Below are positions 48,951-59,899 of a DNA stretch of 64,000 bases, piece by piece; position 1 is the stretch's first letter, and each line of letters begins with the position of its first letter. This DNA is from Nomia melanderi (lineage: Eukaryota > Arthropoda > Insecta > Hymenoptera > Halictidae), in assembly GCF_051020985.1 (NCBI RefSeq), contig NC_135003.1, positions 3,186,001-3,250,000 of the forward strand. Reading direction: 5' to 3'. Position numbers and translations under genes: made by a program. The notes beneath the pieces are model-generated. The model ran no database searches. It worked only from the letters and a program-made list of their open reading frames with translations, and was not told the DNA's origin.

Positions 48951-50729
48951 TTGTTTCATACAAGCAAAGTATTCACAATACACGATTTGGTGAATTAATG
49001 ACGCTTTGTTAATGATCAAGATCGTAACTGATCGGACTTGATAGTCTCAAGCTAGCCATAATTGTGTAACTTAGAACAATAGTTTAAATCTTACTTCTAA
49101 ATTTTTTAGAAAATATCAGTTCTTGTAAAATGTTCTTGAATTAATTAAATACTAATATTAGAATATTATTAATAATATTAATCGTGATTAATTAATAGTA
49201 TTAGGAATTGTAGGGTCAAATAGAGAAGTAACTACACCTCGAATGTTCTACCTATCCCAATTAACTTCTGTTCATTTTCTCCACAAAAAATAAAACCTAC
49301 TCTTAGGCACTAGGGTCGGGAAGAATCAAATCTCGCTATCATCAAAAGATCATATACAATTGTAACTTCAGAAACGAGTCAAATATAATTTTTCGTAGTA
49401 ATGATGAATTTATATTCGAACTTTTATGTAAAGAGCAATGAGTTCATTCTCATAATTAACCTTTTACTTTACGACTTATTTCGACTCAGATGTTCCTACT
49501 TACAATACTTAGTTCTGTTGCAATTTTATAGATATAGTTATTGTAAAGGATATTGTAGTATTACAAGTTCAATTTAAGTTACTTACGAGAATAAAAAAAT
49601 TATTTTGATGGCGATATGGCAGGTTTGTAAAATAATGTACAAAATCAATTTTCACGCAGAGAGCACGTGCAAGCGAGATTTATCATTTCCACTTAAAGAG
49701 TTAAATATGAAAGTGAAACAATCTAAATAAACTTCAATATACTTTATTCGTACACAATGAATTGAAATGAAATTTTAGAGATATATTTTATATAACTTTG
49801 AATATTTTACTTTTGCATGTGCAAACACGAGTTAACTCGTGATAGGTCAATAAGGTGATAATAATTACCTTCCTTGAACTTCCAAAATTACTAACATCCT
49901 AAATAACGACTGCTCGTTACCTGATCATACCTTTGGCCGCTACTGTGAATCCAGCCTTACAATCGCTACGGAAAATCGTCACAAGACAAAGGTGGGGGAA
50001 AAATCATCGCGCAGTCGATTCCAGCGCGTTAATGGCGGCGAAGGAAGACATTCGTTCGCGTATATAGGCGGGCACGTAGGAGGACAGTGGCTCGGTCACA
50101 AATATCCCGGGTGTCCGCTTCCGCGCTTCGTAACGCCGCTAGCCGATCGTGCTCCCTGGCCGCTCGTAATTTCTCGAGCACACCCTAAACCGGCAGCAGT
50201 ATATTTTTTTTCCCGGCGGCGATACGACGAGCATCGCCTCCGTCGTTCCACCATCTTGGAACGCGCGGCGCGAAGCCAGCGTAGGAACCTCGAAATCAAA
50301 TTCCATTCAGGCTGACCTCCACCCGGTATTTCATTTATTCGGATCGCTCCGCGGGGGTACCACGAACTCTTGGCCCTCCTGGCCATCTGACGTTTATTGG
50401 GAATATCACCCGCGCGATATAGACGTTATTTATGTAAATGCTGGCCGAAGTGAAAGTGAAAGAAGCGACACAGGAAAATGGTGAAGTATTTGGGCACCGA
50501 TCGTGACTCGGATCGAAGGAGGATGATAGGATCGAAGTCAGTGTGGTCATTAGATCGAGGATCTTTATGCACATTCTCGGTTTACTGGACGGTTTTGTTG
50601 AAATCCTCACCTTAATTTCCATAATTTCTTGTAGCAGAAATAAAGTAAAATTGTTGTTAAAGTTTGCAATATTGTTTTTGTGTGTTTTATATATTCCTAA
50701 ATAGAAAGAAAACACAGAAAAACAGATAA
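48950..50729. other. AT-rich DNA then small GC-rich island (49.96-50.58 kb)
   Basis: 49,861-49,920 has 4 G and 16 C, the usual left shoulder. Overlapping frames at 49,992-50,386 are unrecognised. Confidence 0.5.
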
Positions 50730-50947
50730 CATTAGAATTACCGTACCAGTAAAAATGACTGGTTTCAGTTTTTTTTGTTACGCAATTATTAATATCTTAA
50801 AAGCATCGAATATTCGAAATGATCTTGAAAATAAATAGTTTCACTTGAATACTATAATGAATGTCTGAAGAAACCGAAAATAATCTATTGTTACAATTTT
50901 TATAGAAATTACACATGAATCGTATCAAATACTCGGTAGTTCTAATG
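50730..50947. mobile_element. TTAA-type MITE
   Basis: Inverted ends CATTAGAATTACCG (50,730-50,743) and CATTAGAACTACCG (reverse complement of 50,934-50,947) match at 13 of 14 bases. The right target is TTAA (50,948-50,951) and the left is decayed to ATAA. 218 bases, AT-rich interior, no ORF. The terminus resembles those at 568, 17,637 and 57,316. Confidence 0.65.
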
Positions 50948-50954
50948 TTAATCG

Positions 50955-51800
50955 GTGTTTCTTGCGTAATCAAATAATTTGTCTGAAGCGCGCGAGAGAA
51001 GCGTGTAAAGATTTTAGTGATGCAATGAACTCCTATGTGTGTGATGGAATTATTTGAACCATTGTGTATTTCATTATTCATATTTAATTATACGATTACA
51101 ACTTTTATTGATCTATTTATGATATTCATTAGAAAAATGTAACACTAAAAACAAATCAAAATTTCGAAAAATCTCTAAATTTACAAAATTCTATAGAATG
51201 TAGCATAGATACATTATTTCTCACAAATATCCCCAATCTATTCATGGTTGCAGTAAACTTCACCTAAAAGTTTCCGTATCCTAAAACGTTATTTCAACAT
51301 TGCATCTATTCAATCCGAGAAGATCATATTATATTTCATCGGAAACACTATTATCCAAAACATCTTTTAACCTCTCCGACGCGAAAGATGTATCCAAAAT
51401 TACTTTATAGCATATTGAAACACTATTTTGATATAGATCTTATTCAAAAATACATACCACAGGCTAATATTAAAATAAAAATTCTGCTGCGCACGACGAC
51501 TAGTAGCACGACTAGCTATCGAGTCGGAACAGTTAGCTGCCGAATGAGTCAAAATGACTCATTCCTGAATTCCTCTTTCGCATATATAAAAATATATATA
51601 ATATATATTTCAAATATAATAATAATATATATTTCATATATATCAAAAAAGCAACAGATCCTTCTCCAAAAAATGACTAACGAAATACATTTAGCACTAA
51701 CTAAATCAAGTTATACGTCACTCAAAATCTGAATAGATACGCTTTTACAATTTCCACAGAGAAACTTAAAAAACTCTGTCCAACTTTGTTAGTTCTATCG
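50955..51800. other. AT-rich DNA with TA-rich microsatellite
   Basis: Irregular TATATA/ATAATA run at 51,580-51,650. The 114-codon plus frame across it is low complexity. Confidence 0.55.
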
Positions 51801-53760
51801 TGGAAGAAATTCAGCCATCATCTCACGCGCCACGCGAGGTCACCGTATCCCAACGAAGATGAAGACGCGAAGATGCGAGGGTTCCACCACCCGCACAGCG
51901 TATCCCCGTTATCCCGGCAGATAAGGACAAATTATTACGACAGTACGTCGGCGGAAAGTGTCACGGCTTAATTAAAATCTCCGTCGGCGGGACCGCGAAG
52001 CGGATAATCCCGTTTAAGAAAGCCGCGTGTACGCTTATAAAAGCTGTCCCGCGAAATGTAACCGGGGGAAGAGATTGCGCCGGCTCGTTCCTCGACGTGC
52101 GCGCGCGCGATCTGTCGCGAGAGACTTAAATCGGACTCACGGTGAACATGGCGGCGGTGGCGGCGATCGTTCCGGAAAAGGGAGAAGAAACGAGGAGGGT
52201 TATACGAGCAGCGGCCGTTAAATTACCGTGGCAATGGGAATCGGCGCTGATAAGCAGGCCGCTCGCCGAGCACGAAATAATTAGATGAAGACGGGGCTTA
52301 ACTCGACCGAGCCTGACGCGGTGAGCAGTGATATCAACGCCGTGGCGCGGCGTTTCCCGAACAGATGCGTATCGCTTGTATAGACGGGATCCTTTAAGCG
52401 TCTTCCACACGTTCAAACATACCGCGATGCATGTATCGGCTCCCAGATTCTACGACACGTGTCGCAACGCACGTAGCACCGACAAATCGGCACCAGAATC
52501 AACTACCTTCACGCGATAAACCGAGAAGAATCGACGAGAAGGAGAACTAACGCTGATGCTTCATGAAATCCGGTAAAAGACGCGTGCACTGTAACACGTT
52601 TCAACGTGTGTAGGGGGTTTTAGAGGATCCTCGGAGCACGCTCTCGCGCGCTTTCCGCGCGGTGTCGCTCGCACGCAGACCGGTGAACATAATAAGGATA
52701 TTTTGCATATATTAACGACTAATGGAGGCAATAACGGCGTACCGTCCCCGGCGGTACGACCGCTTTTGTCGGCGTCGCCGGGTTATCGATGCCTCAGATA
52801 CTATAACGCGAATAGTCGTCCCGTTCTCCTTATCCCGGCGCACCTGCGCGAGTGGATTCTCTCGGCTCTTCTTTTGCCCCTCGTCACCGACCGCTGGAAA
52901 ACCGGGTACGGGAAAAGGAGAAGCGGACGTGCGAGCGCGCGGGAAAAAAGGAAGAGAATCGGTCGACGGTCGACGATGGTTTTCCGTTTCACGCTAGGCA
53001 CGACGCGGCCGCGCCATCGCCTCTGCATAAAACCGATTAACGGGCGCGGCCTGTTTAACACTGCCGTTCCATTCCGGGACACGCTCGATACGTATAATTA
53101 CGATATTGGGAATACCGATCTTATTAGCGGCTCCGGGACTCGTATTTTTCTGGTAATGAATTTTGAAATACGGCTGGCCGCGGCGGGGACGGCCGGCGAA
53201 GCGGCAAGAACGGTTGCAATGTAATCCCTGCCGCTTAATATGTTAATACTGGAGATACCGCGAGAGGTATCGCGCGCGTTTAAGACGCTCCTGAAATTAA
53301 CAGATCGTAAAAGTTACGTTGAAACGGTTCCGTCGCGCGTCCGCTCCCGCGAAATACCCACGGTCCGTGTATATATATATATCCCTAAATGTGCTCCTTT
53401 TATCGTCGTTATACCCCTCACGCCGACACGCTTAATGAACTATCGCGGCTTTTTACTGTTTCGACGTTGCCCGGGGTAAATATCAACGCGCGCTTTTCTT
53501 TTGTTCTCTTTTCCTTTCGTTCTTTATGATTTACTTTTTGGAATCTTTTTCTTTTCCCTTTTTATTTTACTTTGGTTTCGGGGTCTTCTCTTTTTTCGCG
53601 TCACCGGCTACAAAGAGACACCTTCGATCGCTGGGATTACGAGGGGAACACGCGAGAGGAATTCCTAACGAGCCGCTGGAAACGAGACTCGCGGAACGAT
53701 TATGGATAGACTACGAGGCGTGCTTCGACTGTCGCCGCCGAAATTCTTTCCTGTAATTAA
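51800..53760. other. Large GC-rich island
   Basis: CpG-dense, with the 173-codon plus frame at 52,703-53,224 overlapped by other frames on both strands. No domain seen. A (TA)n run interrupts it at 53,369-53,383. Right flank is G/T-rich (53,821-53,880: 16 G, 7 C). Confidence 0.6.
52148..52288 (+). CDS. Small ORF, 46 codons (unassigned)
   Basis: ATG in a favourable context (GTGAACATGGCGG) opens 46 codons to TGA at 52,286. The protein starts MAAVAAIVPEKGEETRRV, continues with an Ala-rich basic segment and KLPWQWESAL, and ends in AEHEIIR. An in-frame TAA lies just upstream (about 30 bases before the ATG), so this ATG would be the real start. Codons end mainly in G or C over the first third. No domain is recognised. 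The GCGGCG run near the start could simply be island composition. Confidence 0.18.
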   Translation: MAAVAAIVPEKGEETRRVIRAAAVKLPWQWESALISRPLAEHEIIR

Positions 53761-54053
53761 CCCCTTGCCTTGGGCTTTGATTTTGATGACCGTGCTTGGT
53801 GGAATCACTTTGTCGGTGATGGTTTGCTGGGCAAAGAAGAATCGTATGTTGTTTCTTTGTCTACGTTTGTTGCAAATGTTGGATGTTGAATATTTGAAAG
53901 TAAGTTGCATTTCAACTGATATAATTGTGTAGCTTGTAGTATAAATAAGTAAAAAAATGTTGAAAGGAAAATATTAAAAAAAGATTGTGAATAATGTTTG
54001 AAGTACTGTTAAAACTCTTTAGGTTGAATTACAATTCTATATATTTATACATT
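53760..54053. other. G/T-rich right shoulder of the island
   Basis: Contains TTGAAA followed by GTAAGT at about 53,897, a donor-like motif ending an open frame that starts at 53,702. No acceptor supports an exon. Confidence 0.45.
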
Positions 54054-54057
54054 TTAA

Positions 54058-54467
54058 TCCTTTCGTTCTGAATGGTACACACGAGTACAACAAACATTTG
54101 AAATTACCAGACAGCTAGAAAACCCCTTAACCCCTTGCCAAACCATTTAACCGGGAAAAATTCCGACCATTATTATAGCGACTGATATTTCACTCCTGTT
54201 GTCACCTCGAGTCAGACTCGTGATATTTATGTTTAGTCCAAAACTTTTATCACGAGTCAAACTCGTTAAAGTACGACAAGGGGTTAAAGATAAAGGAAAA
54301 CTGTACCACATGACGATCTTTGTCTGTACCTGACAGCTTCAGTGCTAATTATTATTATTAGTGCTTACCTAATTTTTTTGCTGAAAAGCTTCAATTTCAC
54401 TTGAAAGGAGTTATTTTTGGCCCTCTCCTTGATTTACAGGAAAAATACATATTCAAGGACAGAAGAG
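54058..54467 (-). mobile_element. TTAA-flanked MITE interrupted by a nested MITE
   Basis: Flanked by TTAA at 54,054-54,057 and 54,468-54,471. In reverse complement it matches 24,821-25,077 end to end, except for the insertion at 54,131-54,287. Removing the insertion and its target copy leaves about 253 bases, against 257 in the other copy. Ends TCCTTTCGTTCTGAAT and TCTTCTGTCCTTGAAT (reverse complement) are inverted. Confidence 0.85.
54131..54283. mobile_element. Nested 153-bp TTAA MITE
   Basis: Starts CCCCTTGCC after TTAA (54,127-54,130) and ends GACAAGGGG before TTAA (54,284-54,287). An internal inverted pair also occurs: CGAGTCAGACTCGTGAT against ATCACGAGTCAAACTCG. In the uninterrupted copy of the host element at 24.8 kb the corresponding site reads CTCTAAAGCGTCTTCTAGC, so a TTAA-like target was used and duplicated. 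This is textbook piggyBac-type behaviour for a non-autonomous element. Confidence 0.85.
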
Positions 54468-54636
54468 TTAAGTAATAAATAGAGAAATTATAAAACCCTC
54501 AGTCTTTCTCTTGTAGCTTCTAAGAACGCCTTCTCGTCGACAGGAATTTCATTCCTCGCTTCGTTGCTAACACCTGACTACGTTTCATTAAAGCAAACAT
54601 ATTACATTCCTCAAGACACAATAAATGGCACATTAA

Positions 54637-54872
54637 CACATTGAATGCCATGGGGGTTATCGGTGACCTCAAACCAAATCGAATTACTATAGTTCACTCA
54701 GTTAAACGATGGTTAATTAAAAACATTTCTATGTTACAAATAATGTTACCTACTGCAGTGACATTCGGCTAGAACGTGCAATAATAATAATGCGATTCAA
54801 TTAAACGATTTAATATTTTATTTTTTCCATGTTGTGTATTTTACTCTGTGAAATCGTGCATCATTCAACGTG
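54637..54872. mobile_element. TTAA-flanked MITE
   Basis: TTAA at 54,633-54,636 and 54,873-54,876 bound 236 bases. Inverted ends CACATTGAATG and CACGTTGAATG match at 10 of 11 bases. Non-coding. It lies only 165 bases from the nested MITE pair, so this is a small insertion hotspot. Confidence 0.7.
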
Positions 54873-55009
54873 TTAATAAGCCAATAACGTACTCGTCATT
54901 TCTCCATTCCCCAGCGGAGAAAATAAATTTCCCGAGCACTCCATACGTATCCGCGTTTCACTGGATTCGAATTTGCTCACCTATTCGTCCATAAATAATC
55001 ATCCTAAGA

Positions 55010-55620
55010 CAGAGTTTGATTCACGTTCTCAGGGAACGGTTACGGCTATCTTAAGTATCCCGGCCGAGTCGGATGAATAATGCGTGTTATACGCCGGTAG
55101 TGTGACTCATTCGAGGAGACGCTGGCTTCCATAATGACATTCACAGAGAAGCGGTAAACCGACCTACACTTATGCCGACAACATTCTAGTGGAACGATTG
55201 CCGCGTGTCGGACGTCTATCGGAGCTTTTACGCTCGCGCGCGCAGGCACGCACGTTCTCCACTGACTCGGGGATCCTCTGGAAGTGATAATGATTGATTC
55301 ATAAATCACGATGGACTGCCGCGGCTCTCCGAGCGCACGGTGGCAGCAAGATTTATTTACGGAATCATTCTTATTTCCCCTTCAGCGGGGGAGACCGCGT
55401 ACGCGACTTCCTATTACGTTTGGCTCTCGGCTGGCAGTCGCACTGTGGGACGAAGAGGATTGATTTACCGCTCGTCAAATTAATGGCAGCTTATAATCGG
55501 GAAACTGAACGGGGAAGATCCGAGGCTACCAATACGTGGTCCGTTTGTTACCCAGCACCGTTTGTAACAGATCTTATCCCTTACATTTGCAATGTATCTT
55601 TTAACTGTTAATATGCATGC
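55010..55620. other. GC-rich island
   Basis: Left flank 54,541-54,600 has 8 G and 16 C; right flank 55,621-55,680 has 16 G and 5 C. Frames of 87 (minus) and 105 (plus) codons meet at its centre; neither is recognised. Confidence 0.55.
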
Positions 55621-58100
55621 GTGTATACGTATATTGGGAGCTGTGGGTATTAAAATATCTCGTCTAGTTGAAGTTTTTGTTCAGAATTTATACGAACTCG
55701 CCGAGTCTCGAAATATAAGCTTAAAATTTTAGTATATCGATAGAATGCTCGTGACAATTTTGGAGAGAAAATAAAATCGTATTTTCTTAATTTTTCATAC
55801 AAAATAATTTTACCTATTATTTTAACGCTGCATAAATAATAGGTTAATATTAAGTAAGTGTCTTTGCTATTAAGAAAATGTTCTTTTATTAATTTTAAGC
55901 ACCATCACTGTTTTCTGACGATTCTTTGCAGATTATTGTTTTCCACCTTATTTCCCACATTCTTTTACATAAGCCGCAAATAGTAATTTTGTTTAATCTA
56001 TTATATTTTCCTTCCTCCCATACAGTTTCACCTTCACACCGAAGTCCATCGTGAAACGAACAGTGTAATTAATTCAAAACCTCAACCTTTAAATTGCACC
56101 AAAACCGAGTTTCGAGTATATTCACCGCAAAACAACACATTAATCAATAATTTATTTCTTCTGAATTTTACATTGATTGGTAAAAGGAAATATATAAAAT
56201 ATGACATGATTGTTACAAAGTATCCCCGTTTTGTTTAATCGCGAATCGTTACGCTCGAGGCCGATCGTTATTTCAATTCCGACCATTTACATATTTCGCT
56301 AGCCTTGCCCGCTTTATTTTTTTCCGATGCCATACGGACCTGGGCCATTTGCCGTGGAACAATTACCCGGTCGAAGAGGAACGCGAACGCTTTAGCACGC
56401 CACGTTACGCCGCATAAAGATGTCGAATAAAAATCCTTTCCTACCGCGAAGGCTCTTTCAATTAAGGGCTATTAGGGTACGTAAGAACCTTTAATCCCCG
56501 TCGGGTACAAGATTTTTTACTTGGGCTTTTCGCCGTAAAAGGATAAAAGCAACCCCCGTACCGCCATTAGTCACGAGACGGTCCGGAGCGGTCCTCGCAA
56601 CGCGGATATATTTTTATGACACGCGTCCGAAAACCTGTTTCATTGCCGCGCCACGACTCCGTTGCGTTTCCCATCTTTTTTTCTGGAGATCAGCCGGCTC
56701 TCTGTTTACCTCGCTCGCGATGCGAAGATACTTTCTTTTCTCTTGATCATTGCTCCCGTGAAGGATTCTGCGACGGAATTGTGTTAAGCTCGACGCGATG
56801 AGATACTTGAAGGTGAAGCAGAAATCTGGTTACTTTATGATACACGAGCAACTCAGAAGGGAATTGATACTTTATGAAACATTCGAGTATGATTTATGTC
56901 ATGGGTTCTAAATAACGGAGTTAAATGAATTTACAAACAAGACGTTTTATTAATATATGATCTGACAGAAGAAGAAACTTGCGGGTATAATTGATTGACC
57001 TAAATTGGATTTATTTAGTACCGAGGAATTTGAGTAATTCAGAGCAAGTCATTTGAAAACAGAAACATACAGATTATGACAAAACTGAAAAATTTGAATT
57101 TGTCCAACTGAACAAGAAGGTCTATGTAGTTATGGATGGAAGAAAAAAAATTGTAACAATGGATATTCTCTCAGTTTCTTCATATATTCATTGTAGTATT
57201 CAAGTGGACATATTTATTTTTAAAATCATTTTGGACAATTAACACTTTTAGGATATCAATAATGGTGAAATAAGGAAACTTAAATCCGACATTTTGACGC
57301 TTGCGTAGTTCTAATGTTAAGAAACACTAAAGCTATTCTCAGATCCAGAAATCTAACTTTGACATTGTTAGCCTAAAGAAGTCTATACGATGAATCATCG
57401 ACTTGAATCATAGTAACCTTGGACAGAAACCTGAAGAATTCCGGATCTAAAAATCTAGAGAAACCCGTGAGAACTGAGGCTTTAGAATTGAATGGATATG
57501 GATTTTAATCGAAACTTATTTTATTATAATATTAAGAATTGAATGTTTAGATCGAATGTCCTTAGACTTGCAGCTCGAAGATCTTCAAATCTGGATCTAG
57601 TTAGGAGTTCTGAAGCATGGATCACGACATTTGAAATCTCAGATCAATAGCTTTCCAGCTTATGACACTGGATTCACAAACTATAATATTCCCAAACTCC
57701 AAATGCTTGTAATCAAATTCTCTTTAAGACTTTGTCCAAAATTCGGACGACACCATTTCTTACATAAACTTACACACTAACCTTCTTGATGATATATAGA
57801 ACGAACCAAATCTCGTTAGATACATGAGATATAAGAAACATAGTAGAACAATCGTCCAGAAGAATCTTGGCTTTTTAGTTTCTACTTTACTAAGAAACCT
57901 TTCGACTGCACAGAAATTTTGATGAGTGTTTCCTTGGCAGTCGAAGTGTTAATCTGGGGTGACCATCGATCAGTCTCTTTCCCTTCTAAATTAGACTCGG
58001 AGTACCCGTCCCACAAATGAATCCATTTCGAGTGTCCTATTTTTCAAATAACTCAACACCATTTTCTTAAATTAGCAAATCCTAAATGTTTCCTTTTTAA
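55620..58100. other. AT-rich DNA with GC island at 56.23-56.81 kb
   Basis: No gene. A decayed terminus of the 50,730 element family lies near 57,316 (TTAACATTAGAACTACG on the minus strand). 57,721-57,780 has 5 G and 15 C. Confidence 0.5.
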
Positions 58101-58101
58101 A

Positions 58102-58308
58102 TTAGATCGAACCGAGTCCGCGTGAAATTACCGTGAAATCACTCAATTCGGACCTGTCTTTCCTAACTTCATAAAATTCCTGTCCCTCGAACTCGCTCGA
58201 ATCCAAGACTATTGGCATCTCTTGATCCTGAGTTGTGATCGTAATCTCCCATTGACTCTGGCTTACGCTCATTAAGCCTGATAGTATCCGATTCTTAATC
58301 ATCGGCAC
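58102..58308 (-). CDS. Unassigned minus-strand ORF, 68 codons
   Basis: Reads MPMIKNRILSGLMSVSQSQW, then an acidic middle (DSSEFEGQEFYEVRKDR) and ends SDFTVISRGLGSI. The composition is less biased than most spurious frames here. It follows directly downstream of the two-exon candidate at 58,324-58,553 on the same strand, but cannot be joined to it in phase through any AG tested. No family recognised. Confidence 0.12.
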   Translation of the reverse strand: MPMIKNRILSGLMSVSQSQWEITITTQDQEMPIVLDSSEFEGQEFYEVRKDRSELSDFTVISRGLGSI

Positions 58309-58323
58309 AATCCACTCGTCTGC

Positions 58324-58553
58324 TCAGGTTTTCGACTTCACGATATAATCCTCACTCTGTCTTTGTTCCGCGCTTGAAATTTATCTCCATAATTTCGTGG
58401 CATTACTCGGTCGGTCACGGCAAGACACTTACGTCGCCCGGTCGTTGCATATGCGCACGACGTTATCCGTTATTGAGACATCAATCGCGCGCATCATTGA
58501 GTCATCATGTTCTCCGTGAAGCGAACAAGCCATCGGACCCTTACCCGACCCCG
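58324..58553 (-). CDS. Possible two-exon coding fragment (unassigned)
   Basis: Exon 58,553-58,433 (121 bases) follows a strong acceptor (GGGACTTCTTTCAG) and ends at a strong donor (GGGCGAC then GTAAGTGT). Only one frame is open, including GSGKGPMACSLHGEHDDS and MRAIDVSITDNVVRICNDRA. A 60-base intron ending AAATTTCAAG would join it in phase to 58,372-58,324 (AEQRQSEDYIVKSKT then TGA), giving a C-terminus. The second acceptor has a poor pyrimidine tract and the intron is at the low end for insects. About 39 open codons in 50% GC DNA is not significant alone. No domain recognised. Confidence 0.2.
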
Positions 58554-59605
58554 CTGAAAGAAGTCCCGATTGTTCGACGAGGCCGTTCATAGTCGCGAGA
58601 GTATTGTTCGCGTGGCAACACGGCCGGCAACTATAGATAGAAATTTATGGAAGTGGAATTCCTCTCCGACTACGATTACGATGTAAGCGCAAGCGAGTGC
58701 ATTGCGAGGCGTCGCGCAACGCTTCATCCCGTCGCATTCGGACATCCCGTCTGTATAACGTGCATTAATGCCCGACCATTACTGAAGTGTTTAACCGGGA
58801 ATGCGTCTTCCGAGTAAACAAGCGCCTCGGTCACGAAACGATAGTCTACTTCAGTGTCCCACTGCGCACAGAAATGTCCGTTCTCGAAAGCGTTCAGACA
58901 CCGTCCCCCCCTTATTTGCATTCGGGGTATACCGACCCTTGAGATTCCACCGAAATAATTTGTACCCTTTCGAATCTTTCGACGAGGATGCGCCGACTAT
59001 TCGGATAAGAAATTTTCTTTTCGTCTGTCCTTTCGGTCCGTTCTTGAGTTTCATTGTTGAGTCTATCTACCTGTTTTATGAGAATGTGTGACTCGTTTTG
59101 AGGGATGAGATCATCTGGTTTCTTAGAACAATTGGAACTTTATGTTTATTAGATTTATTCTTTAATATATTTTGTTTAGAAGACGCTGAAGTAATTCATT
59201 TTGTAATTAATCTTATCGAAATAGAACTAGAGATTTTTTAATATTTGAAAGTAAATTATAGTGACTCATTGTTAATATCGTAATGAAAAATTAATTAAGG
59301 TTTTATGCAGCAGAAGCTTATTGTAATAGACTTCTAAATGTCTAGATTGTATTCAAAGAAAATTGAATAATTTTTCTTTAACCAGTAATGCCCAAAACAA
59401 GTGTCATTATCACATATCAATTCAAAAAAATAATAATTCTTATTATTCCGAGTCTAATCAAAAGTCTTTCTCGATAACAAAAGTAAATAACAATTGCAAT
59501 ATTTTGCAACTGAAACACTAATTTCATAAGTAACTAAAAGTTAACAATTTTCACATAGTCCAAACGATTAATTTAGCAATAGAAGTGGGACCGTGAAATT
59601 ATTAA

Positions 59606-59838
59606 CCCCTTCTCCTATATTGTGTTAGACTAGTGATGACCATTATAAACAGAATTCAATAAATCTAAATATTATTTATTTATTTTCAACATACATCAAA
59701 TATGACTTGTCTATAATCATCTTTTAGCCTTTACAGTAAACGTGAATAAGTATAAAATTCTTTTATTTCTAATGAATTATTAAGAATAAAGTAGTTCTAT
59801 CAAGCACAGTTATAAAAGTAATCATAAAAGACAAGAGA
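59606..59838. mobile_element. TTAA-flanked MITE
   Basis: TTAA at 59,602-59,605 and 59,839-59,842. Same family as 23,260-23,510: the left ends (CCCCTTCTCC, CTCCTTGTCC), the TAGTGATG/CTCGTGATG block and the right 40 bases align. AT-rich and non-coding. Confidence 0.6.
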
Positions 59839-59899
59839 TTAAGAGTACAGTATTTATAAAGACAACTTATAAAGACGGCAAAGAAATCCTCGTAAAGAA

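Larger units (their letters stand above)
58100..59080. other. GC-rich island
   Basis: Holds the minus-strand candidates above and several overlapping plus frames without domains. Right flank is G/T-rich (59,101-59,160: 12 G, 6 C). Confidence 0.55.

Noticed and set aside
52703..53224. 173-codon plus-strand frame
   Set aside because: Overlapped by long frames on both strands in a GC-rich island, with no domain and no supporting splice or initiation signals.
57243..57316. Complete 74-bp TTAA element
   Set aside because: Only the right end matches the 50,730 family; the proposed left end (CACTTTTAGG) does not pair well, so only a solo terminus is supported.
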